A stretch of 48,640 nt of DNA from positions 1 through 48,640 of the forward strand of contig CAZNRD010000025.1 in NCBI GenBank assembly GCA_964575425.1. Direction: 5' to 3'. The notes under the pieces were generated by a model. That model had not been told where the DNA came from. It did not search any database and was given only the letters and a program-made list of their open reading frames with translations. Source of the stretch: DATEAV01 sp964575425. Its GTDB lineage: Bacteria > Chloroflexota > Anaerolineae > Anaerolineales > E44-bin32. How positions within the stretch are numbered: position 1 is the stretch's first letter; each line of letters begins with the position of its first letter. Positions 23,601-32,565 of this stretch are shown in pieces. The position numbers were made by a program, and so were the translations under genes.

Positions 23601-26075
23601 TCAGCACTCGCTGAAGCCGCAGGCGTAGCACTTGCGGCAGCCCTCTTCGCTGACGAGTGCCGCCTCGCCGCACTCGGGGCACAGATCGCCGATTCGCATC
23701 GGCAACTGGGCCACCGACGGTTCGGCGCTGCGCGACGGCAGGGCCGGCGTGTGTCCAATGTACTCGGCCAGCGCCCGCGCCACTCCATCCGGCAGGGACA
23801 GCACCCGATTGGGTCCAAAACCCATCGGCCGACCACCACCGATGCCAGCCAGTTGACGCACCACCTCCGCCATCCGTTCGCGCGGCGAGAGCGGGGAGGC
23901 CACGCGCAGGATGTAGGACACCAGCCGGCCAATCGCCTCGGAGACGGCAGCCGTCTCCGAACCGGCCTTGGCCGTGGTGATGAACACCTCGAACGGCTGC
24001 CCTTCTCCGTTCTGATTGATGGTGACGAAGGCCTTCCCCAACGGCGTGCTGATCTGGTAGGTGCAGCCCTCCAGCCGCGACGGGCGGGGTTTCTTTCCCT
24101 CCTGCCAGATGGGGAGCTGGGTCACGCCGGCCTGGCGTGCCGCCTTTCTGGCCGCCGTGGCCTTTGTCTCCAGCACCACGCGCTCGCGTGTCCCGGTCAC
24201 ATACACGGTCAGCCCCTTGCAGCCGAGCTCCCACGCCAGCATGTAGGCCTTGGCTATGTCGTCTTCGGTGGCATCCTCAGGGAAATTGCACGTCTTCGAC
24301 AGGCTGTTGTCGACGAAGGCCTGCAGGGCAGCCTGCATGCGCACATGCTCCTCGGCGCTGATGTCCTGGGAGACGACGAACACATGTCGCACGGACTCGG
24401 GAACGCCGGGGACCTTCTGGCAGCCTCCCGTTTCAACGACCTGTTCGATCAGCCCTGCCCGTTCCTCCTCGTTCAGCCCTGTTTCCTCGAGCGCGCGCAA
24501 GAACAGGGGGCTGGTGTACGTCAGTTTCAGGTCGTTGCCGCGATCGTCGACGTGGCGGTAGTAGGCCAGGGCAAAGACCGGCTCACAGCCGTAGCTCTCA
24601 CAGCCTGCGACCGTGGCGATGGTTCCGGTGGGGGCGATTGTGGTCTGAGCCGCGTTGCGCAGGCCGTGGGCACGGATTCCGTCCACGACCTGTTGCCAAT
24701 CGACGGGCGGGCGACCGAAGTCCATTCGGCAAGGGAAGAGCGGCATGGGCGGCGTCCAGCGCAGGTCGCTCGGGTCGTAGATGCTGCCGTCGATGGCCGG
24801 GAAGGCGCCGCGCGCTTGCGCCAGCTCTACACTGGTGAGCATGCAGTGAAAGCGTACGAATTCCATCAGCTGCCCGGCAAACTCCTGCGCCTCTTCCGAG
24901 CCATAGCGCACCCCGACATGGTACAGCAGATCACCCAGGCCCATGATGCCCAGGCCGATGCGGCGCGTGCTGTGCGCCGCCTGCTGCAGTTGCGGCACGG
25001 CGGGCACATACGTGTTCGCCGTGACGACGTCATCCAGGAAGCGTGTGCTGGTGGTCACACTCTGGCGCAGCTTCTCCCAATCGACGCTGTGATCCGGTCC
25101 GAAGTGCTCGGCTAGGTTGATCGAGCCAAGGCAGCAGTTCTCATAAGGCCCGAGCCACTGCTCACCGCAGGGGTTGGTGGCTTCGAGCGGATAGAGGTGG
25201 GGCACCGGGTTGCTGCGATTCGCCGTATCCAGGAAGAGCACGCCGGGCTCGCCGTTGCGATAGGCATGGCGCACGATCAGGTCGAAGATCTCGCGCGCCC
25301 GCACGGTCTCCACCACCTCGCCGGTGTGGGGGGCAACCAGGTCGTAGGTGCCATCGTCGCGCACAGCCCGCATGAAGGCATCGGTGACGCCAACGGAAAT
25401 GTTGAAGTTGGTGATCTGGTTCTCGTCGACCTTGCAGGTGATGAACTCGCGGATGTCGGGATGGTCGACGCGCAGCACGGCCATGTTGGCGCCGCGGCGC
25501 GTGCCGCCCTGGGCGATCTCGCCGAAGGCCTTGTCGTAGACGCGCAGGAATCCGACCGGGCCGGTGGCCTCGCCCGCCGAGGATCGAACCAGGGCGCCCT
25601 TCTGGCGCAGACGGCTGAAGGAGAAACCGTTGCCGCCGCCGGTCTGCTGAATCAAGGCAGCATCGCGCAGGGTCTGGAAGATGCCCGACGGATCGCGGCC
25701 CATGTCGTCGGCGATCGGCAGCACGAAGCAGGCTGCCAATTGCCCAAGGGGAGTCCCGGCACCGGTGAACGTCGGCGAATTGGGGAAGAAGGCTTTGCTG
25801 GCCAGCAGCTCGTAGAAGGTGAGGCCAACGGCCATCACGTCGCCGCCCCACTCGGCCTCGGCCGCTGCCACATGGTAGGCGACGCGCCAGAACATCTCCT
25901 CGACGGTCTCGCAGGGCAGGCCATCTTCCCCGCGCCGGATGTAACGCTTCATGAGCACCGTGCGCGCGTTGTCGGAAAGCTCCACCGTACGCAGGCCAGC
26001 GGGAAGAGGCGGGGTCTCGGTCGGGCGGCGGTAGCCGGGCTTCACCCCTATGTCTGACTTGGCCGTGTCCAACAT
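23601..26075 (-). CDS. nrdJ: Ribonucleotide reductase class II, adenosylcobalamin-dependent
   Basis: This 824-residue enzyme reduces ribonucleotides to deoxyribonucleotides with coenzyme B12, without oxygen. Motifs: FFPNSPTFTGAGTPLGQLAACF (first redox Cys), GGGNGFSFSRLR, TNPCGEQWLG (thiyl Cys and Glu), RRGANMAVL, and APTGTIATVAGCESYGCEP. A C-terminal zinc-ribbon CPECGEAALVSEEGCRKCYACGF provides the redox pair. The ATG at 26075 is preferred over one at 26105 because AGGAGGAGG lies upstream. The nrdR repressor gene is 75 bp upstream on the same strand. The enzyme fits an anaerobic or microaerobic lifestyle and a need for B12. Confidence 0.95.
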   Translation of the reverse strand: MLDTAKSDIGVKPGYRRPTETPPLPAGLRTVELSDNARTVLMKRYIRRGEDGLPCETVEEMFWRVAYHVAAAEAEWGGDVMAVGLTFYELLASKAFFPNSPTFTGAGTPLGQLAACFVLPIADDMGRDPSGIFQTLRDAALIQQTGGGNGFSFSRLRQKGALVRSSAGEATGPVGFLRVYDKAFGEIAQGGTRRGANMAVLRVDHPDIREFITCKVDENQITNFNISVGVTDAFMRAVRDDGTYDLVAPHTGEVVETVRAREIFDLIVRHAYRNGEPGVLFLDTANRSNPVPHLYPLEATNPCGEQWLGPYENCCLGSINLAEHFGPDHSVDWEKLRQSVTTSTRFLDDVVTANTYVPAVPQLQQAAHSTRRIGLGIMGLGDLLYHVGVRYGSEEAQEFAGQLMEFVRFHCMLTSVELAQARGAFPAIDGSIYDPSDLRWTPPMPLFPCRMDFGRPPVDWQQVVDGIRAHGLRNAAQTTIAPTGTIATVAGCESYGCEPVFALAYYRHVDDRGNDLKLTYTSPLFLRALEETGLNEEERAGLIEQVVETGGCQKVPGVPESVRHVFVVSQDISAEEHVRMQAALQAFVDNSLSKTCNFPEDATEDDIAKAYMLAWELGCKGLTVYVTGTRERVVLETKATAARKAARQAGVTQLPIWQEGKKPRPSRLEGCTYQISTPLGKAFVTINQNGEGQPFEVFITTAKAGSETAAVSEAIGRLVSYILRVASPLSPRERMAEVVRQLAGIGGGRPMGFGPNRVLSLPDGVARALAEYIGHTPALPSRSAEPSVAQLPMRIGDLCPECGEAALVSEEGCRKCYACGFSEC

Positions 26076-26150
26076 GGAGCCTCCTCCTACCTGCGTCGCA
26101 TTCAACCCGTGCGCGGACTCACCGTGGGCGCGCCTGGCCGACTCCGGCCG

Positions 26151-26600
26151 CTAGCCCTCAAGGAGCCGATCGATTTCGTTGCGGATGGATCGCAGATCAT
26201 CGAGGCCGAGGTAGACGATGGCGTAGCGGACGTAGGCAATGTGGTCCAGCTCTTTCAGGCCGGCGATTGCCATATCGCCGACCACGCGGCTGGAGACCTC
26301 GGCCTTGCCCATTGCCTGCAGCGTAGACTCGATCTCGCCCACCAGCCGATCGATGTCGGCCGCCGACACCGGGCGCTTGGCGCACGCGATGCGGATACCG
26401 CGCGCGAGTTTGTCGCGGTCAAACTCCTGACGCGTGCCATCTTGCTTGATGAGGAGAGGCGTTGCCAGAATGGCGCGCTCGTACGTGCTGAAGCGTTGCT
26501 TGCACGCCAAGCACACCCGGCGTCGGCGCACGCCGCCTCTGGCATCGTGGGTGGTATCAATGACTCGCGTGCGATGACTGCGGCAGTATGGGCAGCGCAT
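26151..26600 (-). CDS. nrdR: Transcriptional repressor NrdR
   Basis: This 149-residue repressor of ribonucleotide reductase genes has an N-terminal zinc ribbon (RCPYCRSHRTRVIDT and VCLACKQRFSTYER) and an ATP-cone (about 47-137, IKQDGTRQEFDRDKLARGI). It senses ATP/dATP and binds paired NrdR boxes. It is transcribed into nrdJ with only 75 bp between. I could not find a canonical 16-bp NrdR box upstream, but an inverted repeat overlaps its promoter. Confidence 0.95.
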   Translation of the reverse strand: MRCPYCRSHRTRVIDTTHDARGGVRRRRVCLACKQRFSTYERAILATPLLIKQDGTRQEFDRDKLARGIRIACAKRPVSAADIDRLVGEIESTLQAMGKAEVSSRVVGDMAIAGLKELDHIAYVRYAIVYLGLDDLRSIRNEIDRLLEG

Positions 26601-26703
26601 CAGCAGACCGACGTCCCGGGATCAGCGCGTAGAACGGGCGTTTGGCGCCAGATGTCACCCGCGTTCGCGCAGCGTCCCCCACATGCTCGGCGATGGGAGC
26701 CGC

Positions 26704-26733
26704 ATTCTAGCACATACGCCGAAAGCTGTGCAA
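26704..26733 (-). promoter_or_regulatory. Promoter of nrdR-nrdJ with an overlapping inverted repeat
   Basis: On the minus strand TTGCAC (26728-26733) and TAGAAT (26704-26709) are 18 bp apart, and TGC precedes the -10 as in extended -10 promoters. The plus-strand sequence GCACA (26710-26714) and TGTGC (26727-26731) forms an inverted repeat that fills the spacer, a possible operator. Confidence 0.5.
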
Positions 26734-26795
26734 GGCGAACCCCGTGCGCTTACCTTAAAGTTTTCGGTACTTCGGTACTAACGGCGGGCGCGCCC

Positions 26796-26829
26796 GGCCG
26801 GCGCCGGGAGGAGGAGACCGGCGCCGGCC
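26796..26829 (-). terminator. Hairpin after ftsZ
   Basis: Perfect 12-bp GC stem: GGCCGGCGCCGG (26796-26807) with CCGGCGCCGGCC (26818-26829), and a purine-rich 10-nt loop. It lies about 100 bp past the ftsZ stop and probably ends the long cell-wall operon. There is no U-run. Confidence 0.55.
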
Positions 26830-26925
26830 CGGCAGCACCGCCGCCCCGACGGGCAAGCCCCAGAGCAGCCGGCTCGCCCCGGGTGGGGAAACAACATACG
26901 GAAGCCGCGGCCGCCAGCCGCCATG

Positions 26926-28029
26926 CTAACGGCGCCGCAGAAAGGCCGGGATGTCCAGGTCGTTGATGTCGAAGGCCTTCGGCTGGAACTCTGCTGGGGC
27001 CACTTCTTCCTTGGCCACCGCCTGCGCCGCCTCGCTCCGCGCCCGCAGGCGCCGGGCCGCCGGCCGCCGCGCCATGCCGGAGCCTTCAAAGCCGGTGGCG
27101 ATCACGGTGATGCGCAGCTCGTCGCCCATGTTCGGATCGATGACCGCCCCGAAGATCAGGTTGACGTCGGGATGCGCTGTCTCCTTGATGATCGCCGCCG
27201 CCTGGTTGACCTCGAACAGGCTGAGGTCGGCCCCACCCGTGATGTTGAACAGGATGCCGCGCGCCCCGTCGATGGTGATGTCGAGCAGCTGGCTCGAGAT
27301 GGCCTGTTCCGCCGCCACCCGCGCCCGGTCCTCGCCCGAGGCCACGCCCACAGCCATCAGCGCCGCCCCGCCCTCCGACATGATCGTCTTCACGTCGGCG
27401 AAGTCCAGATTGATCAGGCCGGGGACGGTGATCAGCTCGCTGATTCCTTGAATGCCCTGGCGCAGCACGTCGTCCGCCAGTTTGAAGGCCGCCTGCAGGC
27501 TGGCCCGCTTGTCGGCGATCTGCAGCAGGCGATCGTTGGGGATCACGATCAGGGTGTCGACCTGCTCCTTGAGCCTGGCGATGCCGGCCTCGGCCACCTG
27601 GGCGCGCTTGGCTCCCTCGAAGGTGAAGGGCCGCGTCACCACGCCGATCGTGAGCGCGCCGACCTCCTTGGCGATCTGGGCGATGATCGGCGCCGCCCCT
27701 GTCCCCGTGCCGCCGCCAATCCCGGCCGCGATGAACACCATGTCGGTGCCCTTGAGGACCTCGTACAGGTCCTCGGCCGATTCCTCAGCGGCCTTCTTTC
27801 CGACCTCGGGATTGCCGCCGGCGCCCAAACCCCGGGTGAGCTTGTCCCCAATGCGCACCCGCTTCGGCGCATTGGACAGCAGCAGGGCCTGGGCATCGGT
27901 GTTGATGGCCACAAACTCGATGCCAGCCAGGCCCTCTTCGATCATCCGGTTCACGGCATTGCTCCCGCCGCCGCCAACTCCGATGACCTTGATCCTGGCA
28001 AATGATTCCGTCTGCGGTACTGGGTGCAT
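26926..28029 (-). CDS. ftsZ: Cell division GTPase FtsZ
   Basis: This 367-residue tubulin homologue polymerises into the division ring. The tubulin signature GGGTGTG is at residues 105-111 and the T7 loop NLDFADV at 207-213. The C-terminal tail ends in DINDLDIPAFLRRR, the peptide that docks on FtsA. The ATG at 28029 has GGAGGA upstream; the longer open frame to the left of it is not FtsZ. It is the last gene of the operon, 79 bp after ftsA. Confidence 0.97.
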   Translation of the reverse strand: MHPVPQTESFARIKVIGVGGGGSNAVNRMIEEGLAGIEFVAINTDAQALLLSNAPKRVRIGDKLTRGLGAGGNPEVGKKAAEESAEDLYEVLKGTDMVFIAAGIGGGTGTGAAPIIAQIAKEVGALTIGVVTRPFTFEGAKRAQVAEAGIARLKEQVDTLIVIPNDRLLQIADKRASLQAAFKLADDVLRQGIQGISELITVPGLINLDFADVKTIMSEGGAALMAVGVASGEDRARVAAEQAISSQLLDITIDGARGILFNITGGADLSLFEVNQAAAIIKETAHPDVNLIFGAVIDPNMGDELRITVIATGFEGSGMARRPAARRLRARSEAAQAVAKEEVAPAEFQPKAFDINDLDIPAFLRRR

Positions 28030-28108
28030 GGCTATCCTCCTCCGACTAGTCTTGCCAGATTCCCGGGCGATGTCGCTTCGCAGGCATCTTCCATCTCCCC
28101 GGGCCGAG

Positions 28109-29365
28109 TTATCCGGGCAAGAGCCTCCGCAGGAAGTCGGCGGCTCGCCCCCAATCCAGCCGGGGCAGCGTCCATCCTGCCAGACCCCGGCTCTCCAGCT
28201 GCGCTTGCTCCTCCTGCATGCGGGCCCACTGCAGCAGCCCCAGGCTGGTGGAGTAGGCGGGCGAATGCAGTTGATCGACCAGCCCGCGCAGGTTCTCCGG
28301 CTGAGCAACGCGCACCGGCAGCTCGAGCACATCGCTCGCCACGCTGCGGATTGCGGGCAGCAGGCTGGTCCCACCCGTGAGCACCGTCCCCGCCGGCAGC
28401 AGACCGTCGTAACCCGAGCGCTTGATTTCCTGCCGCACCAGGCCAAACAGCTCCTCGACGCGGGGCTCGATAATCTCCGCCAGATGCACGCGCCGGATCT
28501 GCATGGGCGTCTCCTGCCCAAACGGGCGCACGGCGAACGCCTCCTCGGGATCGAGCGCCGAAGCGCGGGCATGTCCATGCCGCCGTTTGACAACCTCGGC
28601 CGTCTCCTGCGGCAGGTGCAGGCCCTGGGCGATGTCGTTCGTCAGGTGGTCGCCGCCCACCGGGATGACTGCCGTATGCCACACTGCGCCTTCGATGTAC
28701 ACGGCGAGATCCGCCGTGCCGCCGCCGACATCGCACACCACCACGCCCATCTCGCGCTCGGTCTCGGTGAGCACAACCTCGGCCGCCGCCAGCGGGCTGA
28801 GCACCCAGGCATCCACCTCCAGCTCCGCCGCCTGCAGGCAGCGCTCGAAGTTGCGCAGCGCGGTGGCGGCCGCGGTGACGATGTGCGCTTCGACCTCTAG
28901 CCGGTAGCCGTGCATGCCAATCGGCGACTTGATCCCATCCTGCCCGTCCACGATGTAGCCGCGCGGGATGACGTGCACCACCTGGCGGTTGTACGGCAGC
29001 GCCACTGACCGCGCTGCCTCCAGCGCGCGGGTGACGTCTTCGTGGCTGATCGTCCGCCCCGCCACGCCGGACATGCCCTTGCTGTTCATTGACGAGACCT
29101 GCGCGCCGGACAGACTAACCAGCGCCGAGGTGATCTCGAAGCCAGACGTCCGCTCGGCCTTGTCCTTGGCCGCAGCCACGGCCTGCGCCACCCCCTCCAG
29201 GCTCACCACACCGCCCTTGCGCATCCCCTGCGACGGCACAATGCCGACGCCGATCACGCGCAGACGCTGCTCCGCATCCAGGTGCCCGACCAGGGCGCAG
29301 ACCTTGGTCGTCCCGATATCGATTCCGACGAAGATGGGCTCGTCCGGCCCAACGAGCGCGGTCAC
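28109..29365 (-). CDS. ftsA: Cell division protein FtsA
   Basis: This 418-residue actin-like ATPase tethers FtsZ to the membrane. Motifs: VGIDIGTTKVCALVG at the N-terminus, CDVGGGTADLAVY for phosphate 2, and TGGTSLLPAI near residue 350. The C-terminus ends in an amphipathic stretch (ADFLRRLLPG) suited for membrane binding. The start is GTG 29365, overlapping the ftsQ stop as GTGA. Confidence 0.96.
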   Translation of the reverse strand: MTALVGPDEPIFVGIDIGTTKVCALVGHLDAEQRLRVIGVGIVPSQGMRKGGVVSLEGVAQAVAAAKDKAERTSGFEITSALVSLSGAQVSSMNSKGMSGVAGRTISHEDVTRALEAARSVALPYNRQVVHVIPRGYIVDGQDGIKSPIGMHGYRLEVEAHIVTAAATALRNFERCLQAAELEVDAWVLSPLAAAEVVLTETEREMGVVVCDVGGGTADLAVYIEGAVWHTAVIPVGGDHLTNDIAQGLHLPQETAEVVKRRHGHARASALDPEEAFAVRPFGQETPMQIRRVHLAEIIEPRVEELFGLVRQEIKRSGYDGLLPAGTVLTGGTSLLPAIRSVASDVLELPVRVAQPENLRGLVDQLHSPAYSTSLGLLQWARMQEEQAQLESRGLAGWTLPRLDWGRAADFLRRLLPG

Positions 29366-30279
29366 GGTTCGTTCCTCTGCATGCTGTAGTAGGGCGCCGC
29401 TACATCTTGCACACTCACCACCGCCGGGCGCAGGCCGCGCGCCCTCAGGTAGTCGCACAGGAAGCGGTAGAGGCGCACCTTCATCACCATGTCACCGTCG
29501 AGTCCGAAGTAGGCCCTCCATCCCTGGGGGTCATCGAAGCCGAAGCCGTGCCGCTCATCTGCCAGAAAGACTTCCACCTCGGGAAGCTGGCTGGCCAGCA
29601 CTGCCGCGGCCTGCAGCGCCTCCGGCGCAATAGCCGGAACGAGCGGGTCCTCCCGGATAGCCAGCATCGGCTCCTCGCTGGACACATGCACCAGCCCGGG
29701 CCAATCGGCCCGCCGCAGAAAGGCGATGCCCTCGGCACTCAACCACCATCCCTGCCCTGCATCCTCCCACTCGGCCAGCGGATAGCGCTCGACCACTGTG
29801 ATCTCCACTCGGTTCGGCCAGCGGACGACCACTTCGGCCGCTCCGATCTCCGGATACTTCAGCAGGCGCCGGACGACCTCCGCCGGATCGACCATCACCA
29901 CCGGCTGGCCATCAGCCCCGGCAATCGACCGCACCTGCCCCGGGCTCAGCAACTTCGCTCCGATGACCGTTGCATCCTGCACCTCGAAGGCCGCGGCCGT
30001 CAGCACGTGCTGCAGCGCCCAGGCCGTGCCCGCCAGCAGGAACGCCGTCAGTAGGCGAAGCCCAGGCCGGATGACCGGCAGCGCCGGCAGGCGCGCTTCC
30101 GCGCCGATTTCCGCCGGCAGCACGATGTCGTGGCGACGCTTCGGGCGGCGGATTCGCCTCGCCCGCGGCAGACGCTCGCGTGGAGCGGGCTCAATCACTC
30201 GCTCCTCGAGGATCCGTCGCGCCCGCACCTGCTCGGCGCGCGAACCCCCGCGCAGCGCCGCCCGTCCGCTGGCGGTCAT
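29362..30279 (-). CDS. ftsQ: Cell division protein FtsQ/DivIB, POTRA domain
   Basis: This 305-residue single-pass membrane protein has a basic cytoplasmic N-terminus with an Arg-rich run (residues about 30-60) and one membrane helix (LLTAFLLAGTAWALQHVL). A POTRA domain follows (EVQDATVIGAKLLSPGQV, VVVRWPNRVEITVVERYPLA). It sits in the divisome with FtsL and DivIC. It overlaps ddl and ftsA by four bases each. Confidence 0.9.
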   Translation of the reverse strand: MTASGRAALRGGSRAEQVRARRILEERVIEPAPRERLPRARRIRRPKRRHDIVLPAEIGAEARLPALPVIRPGLRLLTAFLLAGTAWALQHVLTAAAFEVQDATVIGAKLLSPGQVRSIAGADGQPVVMVDPAEVVRRLLKYPEIGAAEVVVRWPNRVEITVVERYPLAEWEDAGQGWWLSAEGIAFLRRADWPGLVHVSSEEPMLAIREDPLVPAIAPEALQAAAVLASQLPEVEVFLADERHGFGFDDPQGWRAYFGLDGDMVMKVRLYRFLCDYLRARGLRPAVVSVQDVAAPYYSMQRNEP

Positions 30280-31382
30280 CCCGCCTCCTTGTAGCTGCGC
30301 AGCAGTCGGTCCTTCTGGCGCTGACGTTCGAAGGCCAGGTCGATCAACCGGTCCATCAGTGCCGGGTAGGAGATGCCCGTTGCGTTCCACAGTTTCGGGT
30401 ACATGCTGATCTGCGTGAATCCCGGGATGGTGTTCAACTCGTTCAGGTACAGCGCGCCTGTGTTCTTGTCGAGCAGAAAATCCGCCCGCGCCATGCCGGC
30501 GCCGTCGATGGCCTTGAACGCCTCCACCGCCAGGCGGCGCGCCTCGGCGGCCGTGGCCCCGTCGATCGGCGCCGGAATCAGAAGCTGCGAGGCGTCGTCG
30601 ATGTACTTCGCCCGGTAGCTGTAGAACTCGTCGCTGGGGATGATCTCCCCCGCGATGGAGGCCTCGGGGGCTTCATTGCCCAGCACGCTGACCTCGATCT
30701 CACGCGCTTCGACCCCGCGTTCAACCACCACGCGGCGATCGTAGCGCGCCGCATCCAGCAGCCCCTCGAGCAAGTCTGAGCGCGTGCGACACCTGCTCAC
30801 GCCCACCGACGATCCCAGATTCGAGGGCTTCGTGAACAGCGGATACGGCCCGACGGATTCCGCCTGGCGCAGCGCGGCTTCGGGGTCCTCGAGAATCGTC
30901 GTTGCCAGCACGACAACCGAATCGACCACCGGTACGCCATGAGCGCGCATCACTTGCTTGAACAAGCCTTTGTCCATCGCCACCGACGACGCCAGCACGC
31001 CCGCGCCGACGTACGGGACGTCGGCCATTTCCAGCAGCCCCTGCAGCGTGCCGTCCTCGCCGTACGTACCGTGCAGCACCGGGAAGACGACATCCAGGTG
31101 TTCGACCTTGCCGGCCGATTCCCCTTCGAGAAGCAGCAATCCACGGCGGCCCGGCTCGGCGAGCAGCGCTGCCGGGACAAGCCCCTCCGTCGTTCCCGCG
31201 CGCAGCGCATCCAGTGCTATCTCACCGCAGAACCAGCGGCCGTCTTTCGTGATGGCGATGGACAGGATCTCGTAGCGCTGCGGGTCGAGGGCCGCCAGCA
31301 CCGAGCGCGCCGACAGCAGCGAGATCTCATGCTCGCCGGACCGCCCCCCAAAGATCACCCCGACCCTCAGCCTCGCGCTCAT
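30276..31382 (-). CDS. ddl: D-alanine-D-alanine ligase
   Basis: This 368-residue ATP-grasp ligase makes the D-Ala-D-Ala dipeptide of peptidoglycan. Motifs: FGGRSGEHEISLLSARSV at the start, HGTYGEDGTLQGLLEMADVPYVG, KPSNLGSSVGVSR for ATP binding and ELNTIPGFT near the C-terminus. FYSYRAKYID lies in the omega loop; the Tyr there is typical of D-Ala-D-Ala rather than D-Lac ligases. The start at 31382 overlaps the murB stop. Confidence 0.96.
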   Translation of the reverse strand: MSARLRVGVIFGGRSGEHEISLLSARSVLAALDPQRYEILSIAITKDGRWFCGEIALDALRAGTTEGLVPAALLAEPGRRGLLLLEGESAGKVEHLDVVFPVLHGTYGEDGTLQGLLEMADVPYVGAGVLASSVAMDKGLFKQVMRAHGVPVVDSVVVLATTILEDPEAALRQAESVGPYPLFTKPSNLGSSVGVSRCRTRSDLLEGLLDAARYDRRVVVERGVEAREIEVSVLGNEAPEASIAGEIIPSDEFYSYRAKYIDDASQLLIPAPIDGATAAEARRLAVEAFKAIDGAGMARADFLLDKNTGALYLNELNTIPGFTQISMYPKLWNATGISYPALMDRLIDLAFERQRQKDRLLRSYKEAG

Positions 31383-32359
31383 CCCTGCCCTCCCTGGCCC
31401 CTCCTCACCTCCGCTTGATCTTGGCGCCACTCACCGATCCGCTCAATCTCCAACTCAAGGTCCACCCCGAACCGGCGCGCCACCTCGTCGCGCGCCTTCT
31501 CGATCAGGGCCCACACGTCGCCTGCCGTGGCGCCTCCCAGATTGACGAAGAAGTTGGCATGGCGCGGGTTGATCTGCGCGCCGCCATGCTTCAATCCCTT
31601 GAGCCCGGCAGCCTCGACCAGGCGGCCGGCGTAGTCCCCCGGCGGGTTCTTGAACATCGAACCCATGCTCGCGCCCGCGGGCTGCGTCTCCTTGCGCCGG
31701 GCGACGAAGTGCGCCACCCGCGCCCGGGTCGCCTCAGGCGTGTCCCGGCTCAACTGCAGCGTCGCCGCCAAAACCACAGCCTTTCCGGGATTCCGCTTCA
31801 GCCAGCTGTCGCGGTAACCGTACTCTAGGCGGTCGGCCCGCCAGCTCTCCCGTTTGCCACCCGGCTCTGCGATCTCGGCCTGATGCAGGTTCCTGGCGAT
31901 GTCGCCGCCGAATGCCCCGGCGTTGCCAACCACCGCCCCGCCGACCGTCCCCGGCACCGTGGCTGCCCACTCGAGCCGGGACCACCCTCGTTCGACCGCC
32001 CGGCGAGCCACGCTGCTGAACGACGCGCCAGACTCGGCCCACACCCAGGGCGTCTCTTCTTCGTCGCTGGCAAAGCGCACCTGCCTGGCCTGGTTGAGCA
32101 CAATCACCTCACGCACACCGGCATCGGCCACGAGCAAGTTCGAGCCCGCACCCAGCACCCGGAACGGAACCCCAGCCTGCCACAGCGCCTGCACCGCCTC
32201 CGCCAAGTCGTCGGCCGAACGAACCACGACCAGGTAGTCCGCCGGGCCGCCGATCCTGGCCGAAGTGTACAGAGCCAGCGGCACGTCCCGCTGAAGCCTC
32301 GGCCCGAACGCCTCAGCCAGCGCCCGCGCCTGCTCGGCCGACAACAGTCCCTGGCTCAC
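31379..32359 (-). CDS. murB: UDP-N-acetylenolpyruvoylglucosamine reductase
   Basis: This 326-residue FAD enzyme reduces UDP-GlcNAc-enolpyruvate to UDP-MurNAc with NADPH. FAD-binding features are TSARIGGPADYLVVV, LGAGSNLLVADAGV and VPGTVGGAVVGNAGAFGGD. The proton-donor block is ASMGSMFKNPPGDYAGRLVEAAGLKG. It is the short type II class. The start codon is GTG 32359 and overlaps the stop of the upstream 68-aa gene. Confidence 0.95.
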   Translation of the reverse strand: MSQGLLSAEQARALAEAFGPRLQRDVPLALYTSARIGGPADYLVVVRSADDLAEAVQALWQAGVPFRVLGAGSNLLVADAGVREVIVLNQARQVRFASDEEETPWVWAESGASFSSVARRAVERGWSRLEWAATVPGTVGGAVVGNAGAFGGDIARNLHQAEIAEPGGKRESWRADRLEYGYRDSWLKRNPGKAVVLAATLQLSRDTPEATRARVAHFVARRKETQPAGASMGSMFKNPPGDYAGRLVEAAGLKGLKHGGAQINPRHANFFVNLGGATAGDVWALIEKARDEVARRFGVDLELEIERIGEWRQDQAEVRRGQGGQG

Positions 32360-32562
32360 AGGCTGCGGACCCGGTCCAGCAGCCGCTCCACCACCTCACG
32401 CTCGGGGAGCAGCGCGAAATCGAGCGGCAGCACCTCCTGCCCGACGGGCACGGGCTCTGAGTGCCGGGCCGGCTGGCTTGCCTTCTTGGCCGCCAGGCGC
32501 ATCTTCAGCTCCATGCGCCGGTCCACCTCGAAGAGCCCCCGTTCGATTGCTTTCGTGGCCAT
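32356..32562 (-). CDS. Uncharacterised 68-residue protein between murC and murB
   Basis: I do not recognise this protein. It is short and charged, with a basic central helix (RRMELKMRLAAKKAS, residues 15-29), then EVLPLDFALLPEREVVERLLDRV as a possible second helix. There is no membrane segment or cysteine. It is supported as a real gene by GGAGGG seven bases before its ATG and by a GTGA overlap with murB. The context suggests a role in, or only genomic co-inheritance with, wall synthesis. Confidence 0.7.
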   Translation of the reverse strand: MATKAIERGLFEVDRRMELKMRLAAKKASQPARHSEPVPVGQEVLPLDFALLPEREVVERLLDRVRSL

Positions 32563-32565
32563 GGC

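Larger units (their letters stand above)
26601..26925. other. Intergenic region between ftsZ and nrdR
   Basis: This 325-bp stretch carries the nrdR promoter and the ftsZ hairpin. It also has an 8-bp tandem repeat, TTCGGTAC twice at 26763-26778. I see no gene. Confidence 0.4.

Noticed and set aside
22144..23628. A 494-codon plus-strand frame across the glycosylase and the kinase
   Set aside because: It covers two convergent genes in other frames, and the deoxynucleoside kinase on the minus strand has clear motifs.
23532..25115. A 527-codon plus-strand frame opposite the ribonucleotide reductase
   Set aside because: The minus strand encodes a fully recognisable class II reductase; the opposite frame has no motifs.
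27452..28900. A 482-codon plus-strand frame opposite ftsZ and ftsA
   Set aside because: Both division genes are unambiguous on the minus strand.
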